A stretch of 64,000 nucleotides of DNA from Streptomyces nigrescens. Lineage in GTDB: Bacteria; Actinomycetota; Actinomycetes; Streptomycetales; Streptomycetaceae. The number at the start of each line of letters is the position of its first letter. Within the stretch, counting starts at the first letter, position 1. Location: the NCBI GenBank assembly GCA_024349765.1, contig AP026073.1, positions 5,952,001 to 6,016,000 on the forward strand, in the 5' to 3' direction. The notes beneath the pieces are model-generated. The model did not search any database, was not told the DNA's origin, and saw only the letters and a list, made by a program, of their open reading frames with translations. Below, piece after piece: positions 16,093-24,963 of the stretch. Position numbers and translations under genes: made by a program.

Positions 16093-16716
16093 CTACTCCT
16101 CCCCTGCCAAGTCCCCCAGGTGGGCCGCCAGTACGGCGGTGCACATCTGCGGGCTCAGGACGTCGGGGTTGCGGACGGCGCCGAGGCCCAGGCCGTCGAG
16201 GAGGGCGGTCAGGCGCTCGGTCTCGATCTCCAGGTCGCGGCCAGGGCGCAGGGTGCCGGACTCGTCGAGGCGGGTCAGCACGCGGCGGACCAGCCGTCGG
16301 GAGCCGGCGGCGGCCTGGTCGGAGAGGTCCCTGAAGGCCGGGTTGGTGCGGGCCGCTGCGTTGAAGTCGAGGAAGACGGTGACCTCCGCGCGGCGGCGTT
16401 CGTCGAGCGGAAGGAGTTCGGCCAGCAGACCGGCTGCAAGGCGGAGGCGTTCCACGGGGGGATGCCGGCTCAGGTCTCCGATGTCCTCGACGTGACGGAG
16501 CAACCGGTCGGTGAGGCCGTCGAGCATCGACTGCATGGCGAAGTCCATCAGCTCCTGCTGGCTGGCGAAGTAGTGGCGCAGGGAGCCGATGTTGAGTCCG
16601 GCCTCGTCGGCGACGGCGCGCAGCGAGGTGCGCTGCAGACCGTCCCGTACGACGACTCGGAACAGGGCGTCGACGACCTCGCGGCGGCGGGCGTCCGGAT
16701 CCACGACCTTGGGCAT
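16093..16716 (-). CDS. TetR family transcriptional regulator
   Basis: A 207-residue TetR-type repressor. The N-terminal helix-turn-helix is clear (TSLRAVADEAGLNIGSLRHY, about 30-50) and is followed by FASQQELMDFAMQSM. The C-terminal ligand domain is of the TetR_C_6 kind, with LLPLDERRRAEVTVFLDF near 95-112. ATG 16716 lies next to a palindromic operator region shared with two small membrane-protein genes transcribed the other way. Autorepression and repression of that pair is the obvious reading. The ligand is not known. Confidence 0.9.
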   Translation of the reverse strand: MPKVVDPDARRREVVDALFRVVVRDGLQRTSLRAVADEAGLNIGSLRHYFASQQELMDFAMQSMLDGLTDRLLRHVEDIGDLSRHPPVERLRLAAGLLAELLPLDERRRAEVTVFLDFNAAARTNPAFRDLSDQAAAGSRRLVRRVLTRLDESGTLRPGRDLEIETERLTALLDGLGLGAVRNPDVLSPQMCTAVLAAHLGDLAGEE

Positions 16717-16725
16717 GACCTCTTT

Positions 16726-16778
16726 GTATCACGTTGTATCACGGCCGTGATAAATTGTTTTGTGTCACAGCCGTGATA
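16726..16778. promoter_or_regulatory. Tandem TetR operators
   Basis: TATCACGGCCGTGATA at 16737-16752 is a perfect 16-bp palindrome. TGTCACAGCCGTGATA at 16763-16778 matches it at 14 of 16 positions, 26 bases away centre to centre. A further half-site GTATCACG lies at 16726-16733. They occupy the 80-base gap between the TetR gene and the divergent microprotein pair, overlapping both likely promoters. Confidence 0.85.
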
Positions 16779-16795
16779 GAAAACGGGAGGCTCCG

Positions 16796-17023
16796 GTGGA
16801 GACGTATCTCAACCTCATGCTCATCAGGTTCGGCGTGATCGCGGGCGGCATCGTGGTGCTCGCCCTGGTGGTCTTCGGCATTGCCGTGTTCCTCAAGCGC
16901 AGGGGCCGGCTGGACGAGGCACGCCGTTATGCCGATCCCGCCGTACGGGCCGCACTCCGCATGGCCGCCCGGCGGCTGGAAGACGGGGCCGGCCGGGACC
17001 GGCGACGGGACGGCCGACGGTGA
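16796..17023 (+). CDS. Single-TM microprotein, first of a TetR-controlled pair
   Basis: A 75-residue protein with one strongly hydrophobic helix (about residues 10-32, FGVIAGGIVVLALVVFGIAV) flanked by a short N-terminus and a basic C-terminal tail (RRGRLDEARRYAD...RRDGRR). The GTG at 16796 has CGGGAGG five bases upstream. The last four bases overlap the GTG of the next gene. No family is recognised. The sole shared feature with its partner is a lone membrane helix with a basic cytoplasmic end. Control by the adjacent TetR operators is strongly implied by position. Confidence 0.75.
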   Translation: METYLNLMLIRFGVIAGGIVVLALVVFGIAVFLKRRGRLDEARRYADPAVRAALRMAARRLEDGAGRDRRRDGRR

Positions 17024-17232
17024 CCGGGCCCGCCCTGGAGGCGCCCGGCCTCCCCCTGGAAGCGTCCGATCGTTACCTGGCGGCGTCCGACCTCGCCCAC
17101 CATCTGCTGATGGATTTCGCCATCAAGATCCTCATCGTCGTCGTGGCCCTGGTGGTACTCGGGCTGGGGATGACGGTGATCTGGAGGCGAGTCGGCCGAC
17201 CGCGGAAACGGCAGCGGAAGATTGACGAGTGA
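17020..17232 (+). CDS. Single-TM microprotein, second of the pair
   Basis: A 70-residue protein beginning with a GTGA overlap with the preceding gene, which implies coupled translation. A polar N-terminus of about 30 residues is followed by one hydrophobic helix (IKILIVVVALVVLGLGMTVI, about 35-54) and a very basic end (RRVGRPRKRQRK). No family is recognised. The pair could form a small membrane complex, for example a pump accessory or a holin-like or stress peptide; the sequence does not decide. Confidence 0.7.
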   Translation: MTGPALEAPGLPLEASDRYLAASDLAHHLLMDFAIKILIVVVALVVLGLGMTVIWRRVGRPRKRQRKIDE

Positions 17233-17302
17233 GGGGGCGGGCGGGGCGGCCGGCGGAACCCACCCCACAGCCGACCCCACCCGCGTACCCCCGCCACGCA
17301 AA

Positions 17303-17337
17303 AGCCCCCTGCCAGCGCAATCCGCTGGCAGGGGGCT
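17303..17337. terminator. Bidirectional terminator between microprotein pair and cdsA
   Basis: AGCCCCCTGCCAGCG (17303-17317) and its exact complement (17323-17337) form a 15-bp stem with a five-base loop. AAAA precedes it on the plus strand, which reads as TTTT for the opposite direction, so it fits best as the cdsA-side terminator serving both convergent units. Confidence 0.85.
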
Positions 17338-17391
17338 CCGGCTTCTCCGGCTTGTTCTCGTCGGCTCAGGGGCCGGGTGGCGCCGTCGGGC

Positions 17392-18555
17392 TCAGCCCGC
17401 TCCGACGAAGACCACGAAGAGCAGCCACACGATGGGCGCCGTCGGCAGGAGGGAGTCCAGGCGGTCCATGATGCCGCCGTGACCGGGGAGCAAGGTGCCC
17501 ATGTCCTTGATGCCCAGGTCCCGCTTGATCATGGATTCGCCCAGGTCGCCGAGGGTGGCGCTGGCCGCGACCGCGAGGCCGAGCAGCAGGCCCTGCCACC
17601 ACGCGCCGTGCTTGATCAGGAATTCCATGCACAGCGCGCCGGCCACCATCGCGAAGAGCAGCGCGCCGACGAGTCCCTCGCGGGTCTTGCCCGGGCTGAT
17701 GCGCGGGGCGAGCTTGTGCTTGCCGAACCGCCAGCCGACCGCGTACGCGCCGGTGTCGCTGACGACGGTGAGCAGCAGGAACGTCAGCACGCGTTGCGGC
17801 CCGTCGTCGGCCGCGAGCATCAGCGCCACGAACGTCGCGAGGAACGGCACGTAGAACGCCGCGAAGACACCGGCGGTGACGTCCCGCAGATAGTTCTCGG
17901 GAGCCTCGGTCATCCGCCACACGAGGACGGCGAGCGCGGTGAGCGCCATCGCCACCCAGGCCCCCTCGGCTCCGCGCACGTACCCGGCGACGACCATGGC
18001 GGTGCCGCCGACGGCGAGCGGCACCAGCGGCACCCTGATGTCCTTGCGTTCCGCCAGCCGCGAGGTCAGCTCCCACAGCCCGACGACGACGGCGATCGCG
18101 ATCACGCCGATGAAGACCGGCTTGTAGACGAAGAGCGAGGCGAGGATGACCGCGCCGAGACCGGCACCGACCCCTATCGCGGCGCGCAGATTGCGCCCCG
18201 CGCTCTTCTTCTTGGGCTTCTCTGAGTCCGGCGAACGGTCGGACCCGGGGACGGAGGTGGGCATGGGCTCCTGCGGCTGGTCGTCGCGGAACAGGGGGCC
18301 GCTCCGTGGAGCAGCCCCCCGGTCGTCCGGGTGGTCCCGGTTATCCCGGATGTGCCGATGTTCCCGGTCGTCGTCCTGGTGTCCGCCTGGCTCGGGCACG
18401 ATGGGCATGGGCCGAGTCTGCGCCGCTTCGCCCCAGTCGTGCACGGGACCCGCCGAGGCGGACGGCGCCACCCCGCGAAGCGAGGAGGCCGGTCCGTATT
18501 CGGGCGGTCCCCATTGACCGGCGCCGGGCGGGGCCCCCCAGGATGACTCGTTCAT
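17392..18555 (-). CDS. cdsA: Phosphatidate cytidylyltransferase
   Basis: Makes CDP-diacylglycerol from phosphatidate and CTP at the membrane, the branch point for phospholipid synthesis. It has 387 residues. The first 120 or so are a long hydrophilic Pro/Asp-rich extension ending in a lysine cluster (KPKKKSAGR). About eight membrane helices follow, then the CDS signature SMIKRDLGIKDMGTLLPG with HGGIMDRLD (about 350-375). The ATG overlaps the frr stop by one base (TGATG), so it is part of the pyrH-frr-cdsA unit. The N-terminal extension is typical of Streptomyces orthologues. Confidence 0.95.
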   Translation of the reverse strand: MNESSWGAPPGAGQWGPPEYGPASSLRGVAPSASAGPVHDWGEAAQTRPMPIVPEPGGHQDDDREHRHIRDNRDHPDDRGAAPRSGPLFRDDQPQEPMPTSVPGSDRSPDSEKPKKKSAGRNLRAAIGVGAGLGAVILASLFVYKPVFIGVIAIAVVVGLWELTSRLAERKDIRVPLVPLAVGGTAMVVAGYVRGAEGAWVAMALTALAVLVWRMTEAPENYLRDVTAGVFAAFYVPFLATFVALMLAADDGPQRVLTFLLLTVVSDTGAYAVGWRFGKHKLAPRISPGKTREGLVGALLFAMVAGALCMEFLIKHGAWWQGLLLGLAVAASATLGDLGESMIKRDLGIKDMGTLLPGHGGIMDRLDSLLPTAPIVWLLFVVFVGAG

Positions 18556-19112
18556 CAGACCTCGAGGAGCTCGGATTCCTTGTGCTTGAGCAGCTCGTCC
18601 ACCTGCGCGACGTACTTCGCGGTGGTGTCGTCGAGCTCCTTCTCGGCGCGGCGCACCTCGTCCTCGCCGCTCTCCTTGTCCTTGACCAGCTTGTCCAGGG
18701 ACTCCTTGGCCTTGCGGCGGACGCTGCGGATCGAGATCTTCGCGTCCTCGCCCTTGTTCTTGGCGACCTTGATGAACTCCTTGCGGCGTTCCTCGGTCAG
18801 CTCGGGGAAGGTCACCCGGATGATGTTGCCGTCGTTGCTCGGGTTGACGCCGAGGTCGGAGTCGCGGATCGCCTGCTCGATGTTGCGCAGGGCGCTCTTG
18901 TCGAACGGGGTCACGACGGCCATCCGCGGTTCGGGAACCGAGAACGACGCCAGCTGGTTGATCGGCGTCATGGCACCGTAGTAGTCCGCCACGATCTTGT
19001 TGAACATCGCCGGGTGCGCACGCCCGGTGCGGATCGCGGCGAAGTCCTCCTTGGCGACCACGACGGCCTTCTCCATCTTCTCCTCGGCTTCGAGGAGGAT
19101 CTCTTCGATCAC
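18555..19112 (-). CDS. frr: Ribosome recycling factor
   Basis: A 185-residue RRF, which with EF-G splits post-termination ribosomes. Family landmarks: [20 protein letters not shown] (about 26-45), the central [26 protein letters not shown], and LTEERRKEF. The GTG at 19112, a few bases after AGGAG, gives the standard length. A preceding in-frame GTG and a longer open frame to 19205 are not needed. It lies between pyrH and cdsA on the same strand. Confidence 0.97.
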   Translation of the reverse strand: MIEEILLEAEEKMEKAVVVAKEDFAAIRTGRAHPAMFNKIVADYYGAMTPINQLASFSVPEPRMAVVTPFDKSALRNIEQAIRDSDLGVNPSNDGNIIRVTFPELTEERRKEFIKVAKNKGEDAKISIRSVRRKAKESLDKLVKDKESGEDEVRRAEKELDDTTAKYVAQVDELLKHKESELLEV

Positions 19113-19287
19113 CACTTGCTCCTGGTCTTTTCGGTAAGAAGCAGAGCCTCGCCCCTGCCGCGCGTCTACTCCTGCACGGTGTCCGACCGGCAGGCGGTTG
19201 TCCATCCCCGTACCGGGGTCTTACCCCGGCCGGTGGTTGCCGCCCGTACGGACCGATGCCCGTACGGAAGGGCGGCAGTTGGGGCCG

Positions 19288-20058
19288 TCAGGCCCGGGTG
19301 TCCTGATCGCTGACGAGCGTGCCGATCTTCTCACCCTTCACCGCACGCGCGATGTTGCCCTCGGCGAGCAGTTCGAACACGAGGATCGGGAGCTTGTTGT
19401 CCCGGCACAGCGTGATGGCGGTGGCGTCCGCGACCTTCAGGTCACGGGTGATGACCTCACCGTATTCGAGGGCGTCGAACTTGACCGCGTCCGGGTTGAT
19501 CTTGGGGTCGGAGTCGTAGACCCCGTCCACGCCGTTCTTGCCCATCAGCATGGCCTCGGCGTCGATCTCCAGGGCACGCTGGGCGGCGGTGGTGTCGGTG
19601 GAGAAGTACGGCATGCCCATGCCGGCGCCGAAGATGACGACCCGGCCCTTCTCCAGGTGGCGCACCGCGCGCAGCGGGATGTAGGGCTCGGCGACCTGGC
19701 CCATGGTGATCGCGGTCTGGACGCGGGAGTCGATGCCCTCCTTCTCCAGGAAGTCCTGGAGGGCCAGGCAGTTCATCACCGTGCCGAGCATGCCCATGTA
19801 GTCGGACCGGGCCCGGTCCATGCCGCGCTGCTGGAGTTCGGCACCGCGGAAGAAGTTGCCGCCGCCGATCACGATGGCGATCTCGTACCCGTCGCGCACC
19901 ACGGCGGCGATCTCGCGGGCCATCGCGTGCACGACGTCGGGGTCGACGCCCAGTCCGCCGCCGCCGGCGAACGCCTCGCCGGACAGCTTCAGCAGGAAGC
20001 GCCGCCTGCCGTCCTTGGCGGCATGGTCTGTGTGCGCGCCGTCGGCACCGTGATTCAT
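19288..20058 (-). CDS. pyrH: UMP kinase
   Basis: A 256-residue bacterial UMP kinase of the amino-acid kinase fold that phosphorylates UMP to UDP for pyrimidine and RNA synthesis. Motifs: [10 protein letters not shown] (about 21-30), [11 protein letters not shown] (about 65-75), [15 protein letters not shown], and [20 protein letters not shown] (about 143-162). ATG 20058 is preceded by GAGGAGAG; an ATG six codons earlier lacks a site. The N-terminus is about 17 residues longer than the E. coli enzyme. A terminator-like hairpin separates it from tsf upstream. Confidence 0.97.
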   Translation of the reverse strand: MNHGADGAHTDHAAKDGRRRFLLKLSGEAFAGGGGLGVDPDVVHAMAREIAAVVRDGYEIAIVIGGGNFFRGAELQQRGMDRARSDYMGMLGTVMNCLALQDFLEKEGIDSRVQTAITMGQVAEPYIPLRAVRHLEKGRVVIFGAGMGMPYFSTDTTAAQRALEIDAEAMLMGKNGVDGVYDSDPKINPDAVKFDALEYGEVITRDLKVADATAITLCRDNKLPILVFELLAEGNIARAVKGEKIGTLVSDQDTRA

Positions 20059-20085
20059 TGAGCTCTCCTCGTGCACATACGAAGA

Positions 20086-20132
20086 AGGCCATTGCCGTGG
20101 GTCTGGTCCAGATCCCTGTGCGGCAATGGCCT
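20086..20132 (-). terminator. Hairpin between tsf and pyrH
   Basis: AGGCCATTGCCG (20086-20097) and its exact complement (20121-20132) pair across a 23-base loop downstream of tsf. It would end or attenuate transcription of the rpsB-tsf unit before pyrH. Confidence 0.75.
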
Positions 20133-20221
20133 CCTCGTCACATCTGCGGCCGGCCGGTGAGCGGCCGACTGCGTACGACCCTAGCGGGGTCGTAGGTCAT
20201 TCGCTGCCTTGCGGCAGGCTC

Positions 20222-21058
20222 TCAGATGCCGACCTTGATGCGCGAGAAGCGCTTCAGGGTGACACCGGCCTCCTGGAGGACCTTCTCGACGGACTTCTTG
20301 TTGTCGAGCGCGTACGGCTGGCCGAGCAGCGTCGCGTCCTTGAAGAAGCCGTTGAGGCGACCCTCGACGATCTTCGGAAGGGCGGCCTCGGGCTTGCCCT
20401 CCTGGCGGGTAGTCTCCTCGGCGACGCGGCGCTCGGCCTCGACGACCTCGGCCGGGACGTCCTCGCGGGCGAGGTACTTCGGCGCGAAGGCGGCGATGTG
20501 CTGGGCGACGCCCTTGGCGACCTCGGCGTTCTCCTTGTCGAGCTCGACGAGGACGCCGATCTGCGGGGGCAGGTCGGGCATGGTGCGGTGCATGTACGCG
20601 GTCACGTAGCCGCCGGAGAACTGCGCGAAGCGGTCCAGGACGATCTTCTCGCCCAGGTTGGCGTTGGCTTCGTCGACGAACGCCTGGACCGTCTTGCCGG
20701 CCTCGATCTCGGAGGCGAGCAGGGCCTCGACGTCGGCCGGGGAGGTCTTCGCGACGTGCTCGGCGATCGCCTTGGCGACGGCCTGGAACTTCTCACCCTT
20801 GGCGACGAAGTCCGTCTCGCACTTGAGCTCGACGATGACGCCGGAGGTGTTGTCGTCCGCGATCAGGGAGACCACCGCGCCGTTCTCGGCGGAGCGGCCC
20901 TCGCGCTTGGCGACACCCTTCTGGCCCTTGATGCGCAGCGCCTCGACGGCCTTGTCGACGTTGCCCTCGGCCTCGTCCAGGGCCTTCTTGCAGTCCATCA
21001 TGCCGGCGCCGGTGAGCTCGCGGAGCTTCTTGACGTCGGCGGCGGTGTAGTTCGCCAT
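20222..21058 (-). CDS. tsf: Translation elongation factor Ts
   Basis: A 278-residue EF-Ts, the nucleotide exchange factor for EF-Tu. The N-terminal UBA-like domain opens with MANYTAADVKKLRELTGAGM and MDCKKALDEAEGN. The core has the exchange loop CETDFVAKGEKF (about 79-90), where the TDF motif contacts EF-Tu. It is downstream of rpsB on the same strand with a short gap, as in nearly all bacteria. Confidence 0.97.
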   Translation of the reverse strand: MANYTAADVKKLRELTGAGMMDCKKALDEAEGNVDKAVEALRIKGQKGVAKREGRSAENGAVVSLIADDNTSGVIVELKCETDFVAKGEKFQAVAKAIAEHVAKTSPADVEALLASEIEAGKTVQAFVDEANANLGEKIVLDRFAQFSGGYVTAYMHRTMPDLPPQIGVLVELDKENAEVAKGVAQHIAAFAPKYLAREDVPAEVVEAERRVAEETTRQEGKPEAALPKIVEGRLNGFFKDATLLGQPYALDNKKSVEKVLQEAGVTLKRFSRIKVGI

Positions 21059-21164
21059 GGTCTGTGAATCTCTTCTCGAAATCTCGAAGTCGAAAGATCT
21101 ACGGGTGGACGGCGGGGGCGGCGCTCGTGGCGCACTCCCCCGCCGTCGTCAACCGGTCCTGAGG

Positions 21165-22025
21165 TCAGGCCTGCTCGGCGTCCGCAGCCGGCTTCTCGGC
21201 CTCGGCGGCCGGGGCCTCGGCGGGCTTCTCCGCCTCGTCGGCCTTCTTCTCGCCCTCAAGCAGGTCGCGCTCCCACTCGGCCAGCGGCTCGGCGGCAGCC
21301 TTGTCGCCGGGCTTCTGGTCGCCGGTGGCGGCGCCGGAGCGGGCGATGAGGCCCTCGGCGACGGCGTCGGCGATCACGCGGGTGAGCAGGGTGACGGAGC
21401 GGATCGCGTCGTCGTTGCCCGGGATCTTGTAGTCGACCTCGTCCGGGTCGCAGTTGGTGTCGAGGATCGCGACGACCGGGATGTTGAGCTTGCGCGCCTC
21501 GCCGACGGCGATGTGCTCCTTCTTGGTGTCCACGATCCAGACGGCGCTGGGCACCTTCTGCATCTCGCGGATACCGCCCAGGGTCTTCTCCAGCTTGGCC
21601 TTCTCACGGGAGAGGACCAGGAGCTCCTTCTTGGTGAGGCCGGACGCGGCCACATCCTCGAAGTCGATCTGCTCGAGCTCCTTGAGGCGCTGCAGGCGCT
21701 TGTAGACGGTCGAGAAGTTGGTCAGCATGCCGCCGAGCCAGCGCTGGTTCACGTAGGGCATGCCCACGCGGGTCGCCTGCTCGGCAATGGCCTCCTGGGC
21801 CTGCTTCTTCGTACCGACGAACATGACGGAGCCGCCGTGGGCGACGGTCTCCTTGACGAACTCGTAGGCGCGGTCGATGTACGACAGCGACTGGAGCAGG
21901 TCGATGATGTAGATGCCGTTGCGCTCGGTGAAGATGAAGCGCTTCATCTTCGGGTTCCAGCGGCGGGTCTGGTGCCCGAAGTGGACGCCGCTCTCCAGCA
22001 GCTCCCGCATCGTGACGACGGCCAT
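21165..22025 (-). CDS. rpsB: 30S ribosomal protein S2
   Basis: A 286-residue S2. Landmarks are [46 protein letters not shown] and [18 protein letters not shown]. The last 50 residues are an Ala/Glu/Lys-rich tail that is typical in Streptomyces and absent in E. coli. ATG 22025 follows AAGGAG at eight bases. An open frame reaching 22256 is upstream leader, not coding. First gene of the rpsB-tsf unit, divergent from the M23 gene. Confidence 0.97.
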   Translation of the reverse strand: MAVVTMRELLESGVHFGHQTRRWNPKMKRFIFTERNGIYIIDLLQSLSYIDRAYEFVKETVAHGGSVMFVGTKKQAQEAIAEQATRVGMPYVNQRWLGGMLTNFSTVYKRLQRLKELEQIDFEDVAASGLTKKELLVLSREKAKLEKTLGGIREMQKVPSAVWIVDTKKEHIAVGEARKLNIPVVAILDTNCDPDEVDYKIPGNDDAIRSVTLLTRVIADAVAEGLIARSGAATGDQKPGDKAAAEPLAEWERDLLEGEKKADEAEKPAEAPAAEAEKPAADAEQA

Positions 22026-22743
22026 GGCCGTACTCCTTGTTGTTCTCGGTTCCACTGCGGCCGGTCGGCCGCGGTGCCTGACGCCCCGACGCGCCTGCCG
22101 GGGAAGACACCTTGCGGAGCCGTCCAAGGACCGAGGAGCGCGGCCGACGTGCTGCCCGAACGGGACTGGTGCACTGACGGCGGGGCGTGCGAAGTCGACC
22201 CGGTGACCCGGATCGCCACCAGAAGTGTACGGGACGGCTGATGCACCGGGCGACACGCATCATTTCGAGCCCTGACCGGGTGAGACCGACACCCGTCCGG
22301 GGGAGGCAGTTGTCCACAACCGGCCCGTTGTCCACAGTTCCGGACCAAGATCCCCACGCCGGACCGGACTGCGTCACCGTCGACCCATGCGACAGCAACG
22401 ACAGCGACGACAGCAAGAGCAGCAAGAGCAGCAAGAGCGGGGGCTGGGGCCAAGGCCTCCGACCCGGCAACGGCACGTTCGACGATGTCAGGGACGTCAG
22501 GCGAGAAAGGATCGACCGCAGGACGTACGAGAGGACGTACGACACGACCGACCGCACGGCGTCCGACCGCACGACGTCCGGCCCAGCCGCGATGGCTCGG
22601 GCGGCGGTCGGCCGCGCGGCGGGCGGCTTACCGCCTCGGCGTCGCTGACCGGCCACCGGCCTTTACGACTGCCCCCGTCCCCGTACTCGCCTCCGCTCGG
22701 CGACCCGGCCGCCTACGGGCCGAGCTGCTTCTTTCCGGCCCGC
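22026..22743. other. Gene-free stretch with short repeats between rpsB and the M23 gene
   Basis: This 718-base region should hold the rpsB promoter and leader. It also has three perfect tandem copies of AGCAAGAGC (22412-22438), then loosely repeated GTACGA and CGTCCGACCGCAC motifs up to about 22580. Open frames cross it on the plus strand, but composition and lack of a start site argue against coding. Part of it could be a long 5' leader of the M23 gene. Confidence 0.6.
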
Positions 22744-23742
22744 GTGACCAGAGCCCTGCTGGCCCCGGCGCTGGCTCTGGGACTGGCCTTGACCACCTCG
22801 CCGCTCGCGCACGCGGCGGCTGCGGGGCTGGGGCCCAGGGCGGCAGTGCGCGAGGGGCAGGTAATGGGCCAGGTGGCGGGGGCTTCGCCGGGTGAGGGGC
22901 GGCAGTCACAGTCCGCAGACCTGGGGCGAGGCGCCGCCGGGGACACGACCGAGGCCGGGGCCGGTGGTGCCGCGACCGGTGGTGCCGGGACCGGTGGTGC
23001 CGGGGGTGGTGGCGCTGAGTCCGGCGGCACGCCGCCCGCTACAGGTGAACGGGCCTGGCCGGTGACGGGGGCGGAAGGTATACGCCCCACGGTCTTACGC
23101 GGCTGGGAGCCCCCGCCGGCACCCTGGGCGGCCGGACACCGTGGCGTGGACCTGGCTTCCTCCGTCGGCGCGACGGTCCGGGCCGCCGCACCGGGTCGAG
23201 TGGCGTACGCCGGGACCGTGGCTGGCCGCGGGGTACTGACCATCGAGGTGTCCCGCTCCGGCCGCCCTCCCTTACGCACGACGTACGAACCCGTGCGCGC
23301 CACCGTCCGGAAGGGCCAGCGGGTCACTGCGGGCCAGCCGGTCGCCGTAGTCCAGCGAGGGCCTTTCCACTGCCGAGCACCGTGCCTCCACTGGGGGCTG
23401 CGCCGCGGCAGGACCTACCTGGACCCGCTGTCCCTGCTGCCGCCGAGCATGCGCGGCGGAGGCCCTTCACGCCTGCTGCCGGTGTTCGGTGTGCCGGTGC
23501 CGCCGGGCAGCAGTACTACGGAGCCTGGGGATCCGCGCCCGCACCAGTCAGTGAAGCCAGCGAGCCAGATGGGTGCGACACCTGTGGCTCGGGAGACGGG
23601 GGCGGCACCGACGGGGGCTGCCGTCATGGGTGCGGTCGTGCTGGCAGTGGCGGCGCTCTGGGCGCTGGGCCGACTTCGTGCTGATCGCTCGGCGAGAGGT
23701 CGGCCGGTGCGAGGGGGTGGGCGCGGGGAGCGGCAGGGGTGA
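22744..23742 (+). CDS. Secreted M23-family (LytM-like) protein with C-terminal TM segment
   Basis: About 332 residues. The signal peptide is VTRALLAPALALGLALTTSP (cleavage near LAHA-AA). A Gly/Ala/Thr-rich linker follows, then an M23 domain (about residues 130-230) and, after another linker, a hydrophobic helix near the end (AAVMGAVVLAVAALWALGRL). Zinc ligands are visible as HRGVD and the H of CLHWG. The catalytic histidine before it (HxH) is Cys, and the usual YxHL reads TYEPV. Peptidoglycan endopeptidase activity is therefore uncertain. The start is also uncertain: GTG 22744 is chosen because the signal peptide begins there, without a good ribosome-binding site. Confidence 0.75.
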   Translation: MTRALLAPALALGLALTTSPLAHAAAAGLGPRAAVREGQVMGQVAGASPGEGRQSQSADLGRGAAGDTTEAGAGGAATGGAGTGGAGGGGAESGGTPPATGERAWPVTGAEGIRPTVLRGWEPPPAPWAAGHRGVDLASSVGATVRAAAPGRVAYAGTVAGRGVLTIEVSRSGRPPLRTTYEPVRATVRKGQRVTAGQPVAVVQRGPFHCRAPCLHWGLRRGRTYLDPLSLLPPSMRGGGPSRLLPVFGVPVPPGSSTTEPGDPRPHQSVKPASQMGATPVARETGAAPTGAAVMGAVVLAVAALWALGRLRADRSARGRPVRGGGRGERQG

Positions 23743-24239
23743 GGCGCGCGCTGGGCGGTTCGCCCGGTTCAGCCGGTGCACCTTGAAAGCGTGACTTCTT
23801 GAGTGCCTGACGTCCCGAGTCCCACCGAGTCCCTCAGGTCGCCGTGCCGGTCAGCCCGCGCGGCGGGGTACGGGGTGCGGGCAACGAGTGGGGGCCGGGG
23901 GCGGGTGAGGCGCTGGGGTGTGGGGGTGGGGGTGGGGGCTGGGGTGTGGGGAGGGAGGAGGGGCGGGGGGCCGGGGGGGAGGGCCCCCGGGGGGAAGAGA
24001 GGGAAGAGAGCTGGTCAAGAGCTCCGGCCAGTCCCGCCAGGACCCCGCCGATCGAGGTCCCCCAGCAAGGTCACCAACCAGCAAGGTCCCCACCCAACAA
24101 AGTCACCAAGTCGACAAGCTCCCCAGCCAGCGAGGTCCCAGGTCGGCAAAGTCCCAAGACCGGCAAGGGCCCCAAGGGAGGCGAGCCGCGCAAGCCAGCC
24201 CTGCCGGCGGTGTTAGCCGTGGATGCCCCGCGGAGGGTG
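23743..24239. repeat. G-run block and degenerate 16-18 bp tandem repeat
   Basis: Two features fill this gap between convergent genes. From 23889 to 24003 the plus strand is dominated by runs of three to seven G. From 24063 to 24177 about seven units of 15-18 bases follow, built on CAGCAAGGTCCCCACC (for example 24063, 24079, 24095, 24111, 24128, 24143, 24161). Open frames through them have no start signals. No gene is supported. Confidence 0.8.
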
Positions 24240-24821
24240 CTAGCCGTGGATGCCGTGGAGGGCCATGGCCACGGCCGCCTCTGTGATGTCGGTCGGGTCC
24301 TCTGCGGCGCCGAGTTCGATGCGGCGGACGGCGGCGTCGACGACGCCCTGGAGGAGCATCGCGGCGAGTCGGGGCTGTTCGTGACCGAGGGCGGCGAGGG
24401 CTTCGACGATCATGGCGATGAGGCCGCCGTGTGCCGCGCGGATCTTCTCGCGCGCGCCGGCGTCCAGCTCGCCGGCGGAGATGGCGACGACGGCACGGTG
24501 GCGCCGGTCGCCGACCAGGGCGAGCTGTCGCCGGACGTACGCCTCGATCTTCTCCTCGGGGGTGGCGGCGCGCTCCATCGCCGCCTCCACCTCGGCGGCC
24601 CATACGGGAAAATCGACCGCGCACAGCTCCTCGACAACGGCTGCGCGCGAGCGGAAGTACTCGTACACGGAGGAGCGCGCGAGTCCGGTGCGCTCGGCGA
24701 GGGCCGGGAAGGTCAGCGCTTCGGTTCCGCCTTCCGACAGCAAGGTGCGAGCGGCGTCCAACAGGGCGCCGCGCTGCATCGTCCGGTGCTCGGCCACGGA
24801 GGCCGCTCGAATCCTGGGCAC
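24240..24821 (-). CDS. TetR family transcriptional regulator
   Basis: A 193-residue TetR-type protein. The helix-turn-helix is LTFPALAERTGLARSSVYEY (about 36-55), followed by FRSRAAVVEELCAVDF. The C-terminal domain has EKIEAYVRRQLALVGDRRHR. The start at 24821 is a GTG (PRIRAASVAEHRTMQRG follows); an internal ATG at codon 15 is possible. It lies downstream of whiG on the same strand with a 140-base gap, so its link to sporulation control is only positional. No palindromic operator was seen nearby. Confidence 0.88.
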   Translation of the reverse strand: MPRIRAASVAEHRTMQRGALLDAARTLLSEGGTEALTFPALAERTGLARSSVYEYFRSRAAVVEELCAVDFPVWAAEVEAAMERAATPEEKIEAYVRRQLALVGDRRHRAVVAISAGELDAGAREKIRAAHGGLIAMIVEALAALGHEQPRLAAMLLQGVVDAAVRRIELGAAEDPTDITEAAVAMALHGIHG

Positions 24822-24963
24822 GTCACCACTCTACGGATGGCGTGCCCGGCGTGGCACTCCGCATGGCGACACGGCGTCCCGGGGTGGGCGAGCGCTCGGG
24901 TGCCGTGGCGATTCGGCGGGCGCCTCGGCACGCGACTCGGCGTCGGGCCCCACGCAGGAGGAC

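Noticed and set aside
22387-22743. N-terminal 119 codons of the M23 gene frame
   Set aside because: Gln/Arg-rich and low-complexity without a ribosome-binding site; the signal peptide starts at 22744, so coding upstream is unlikely.
24063-24177. CRISPR array
   Set aside because: Units are contiguous and degenerate without spacers, and no cas gene is near.
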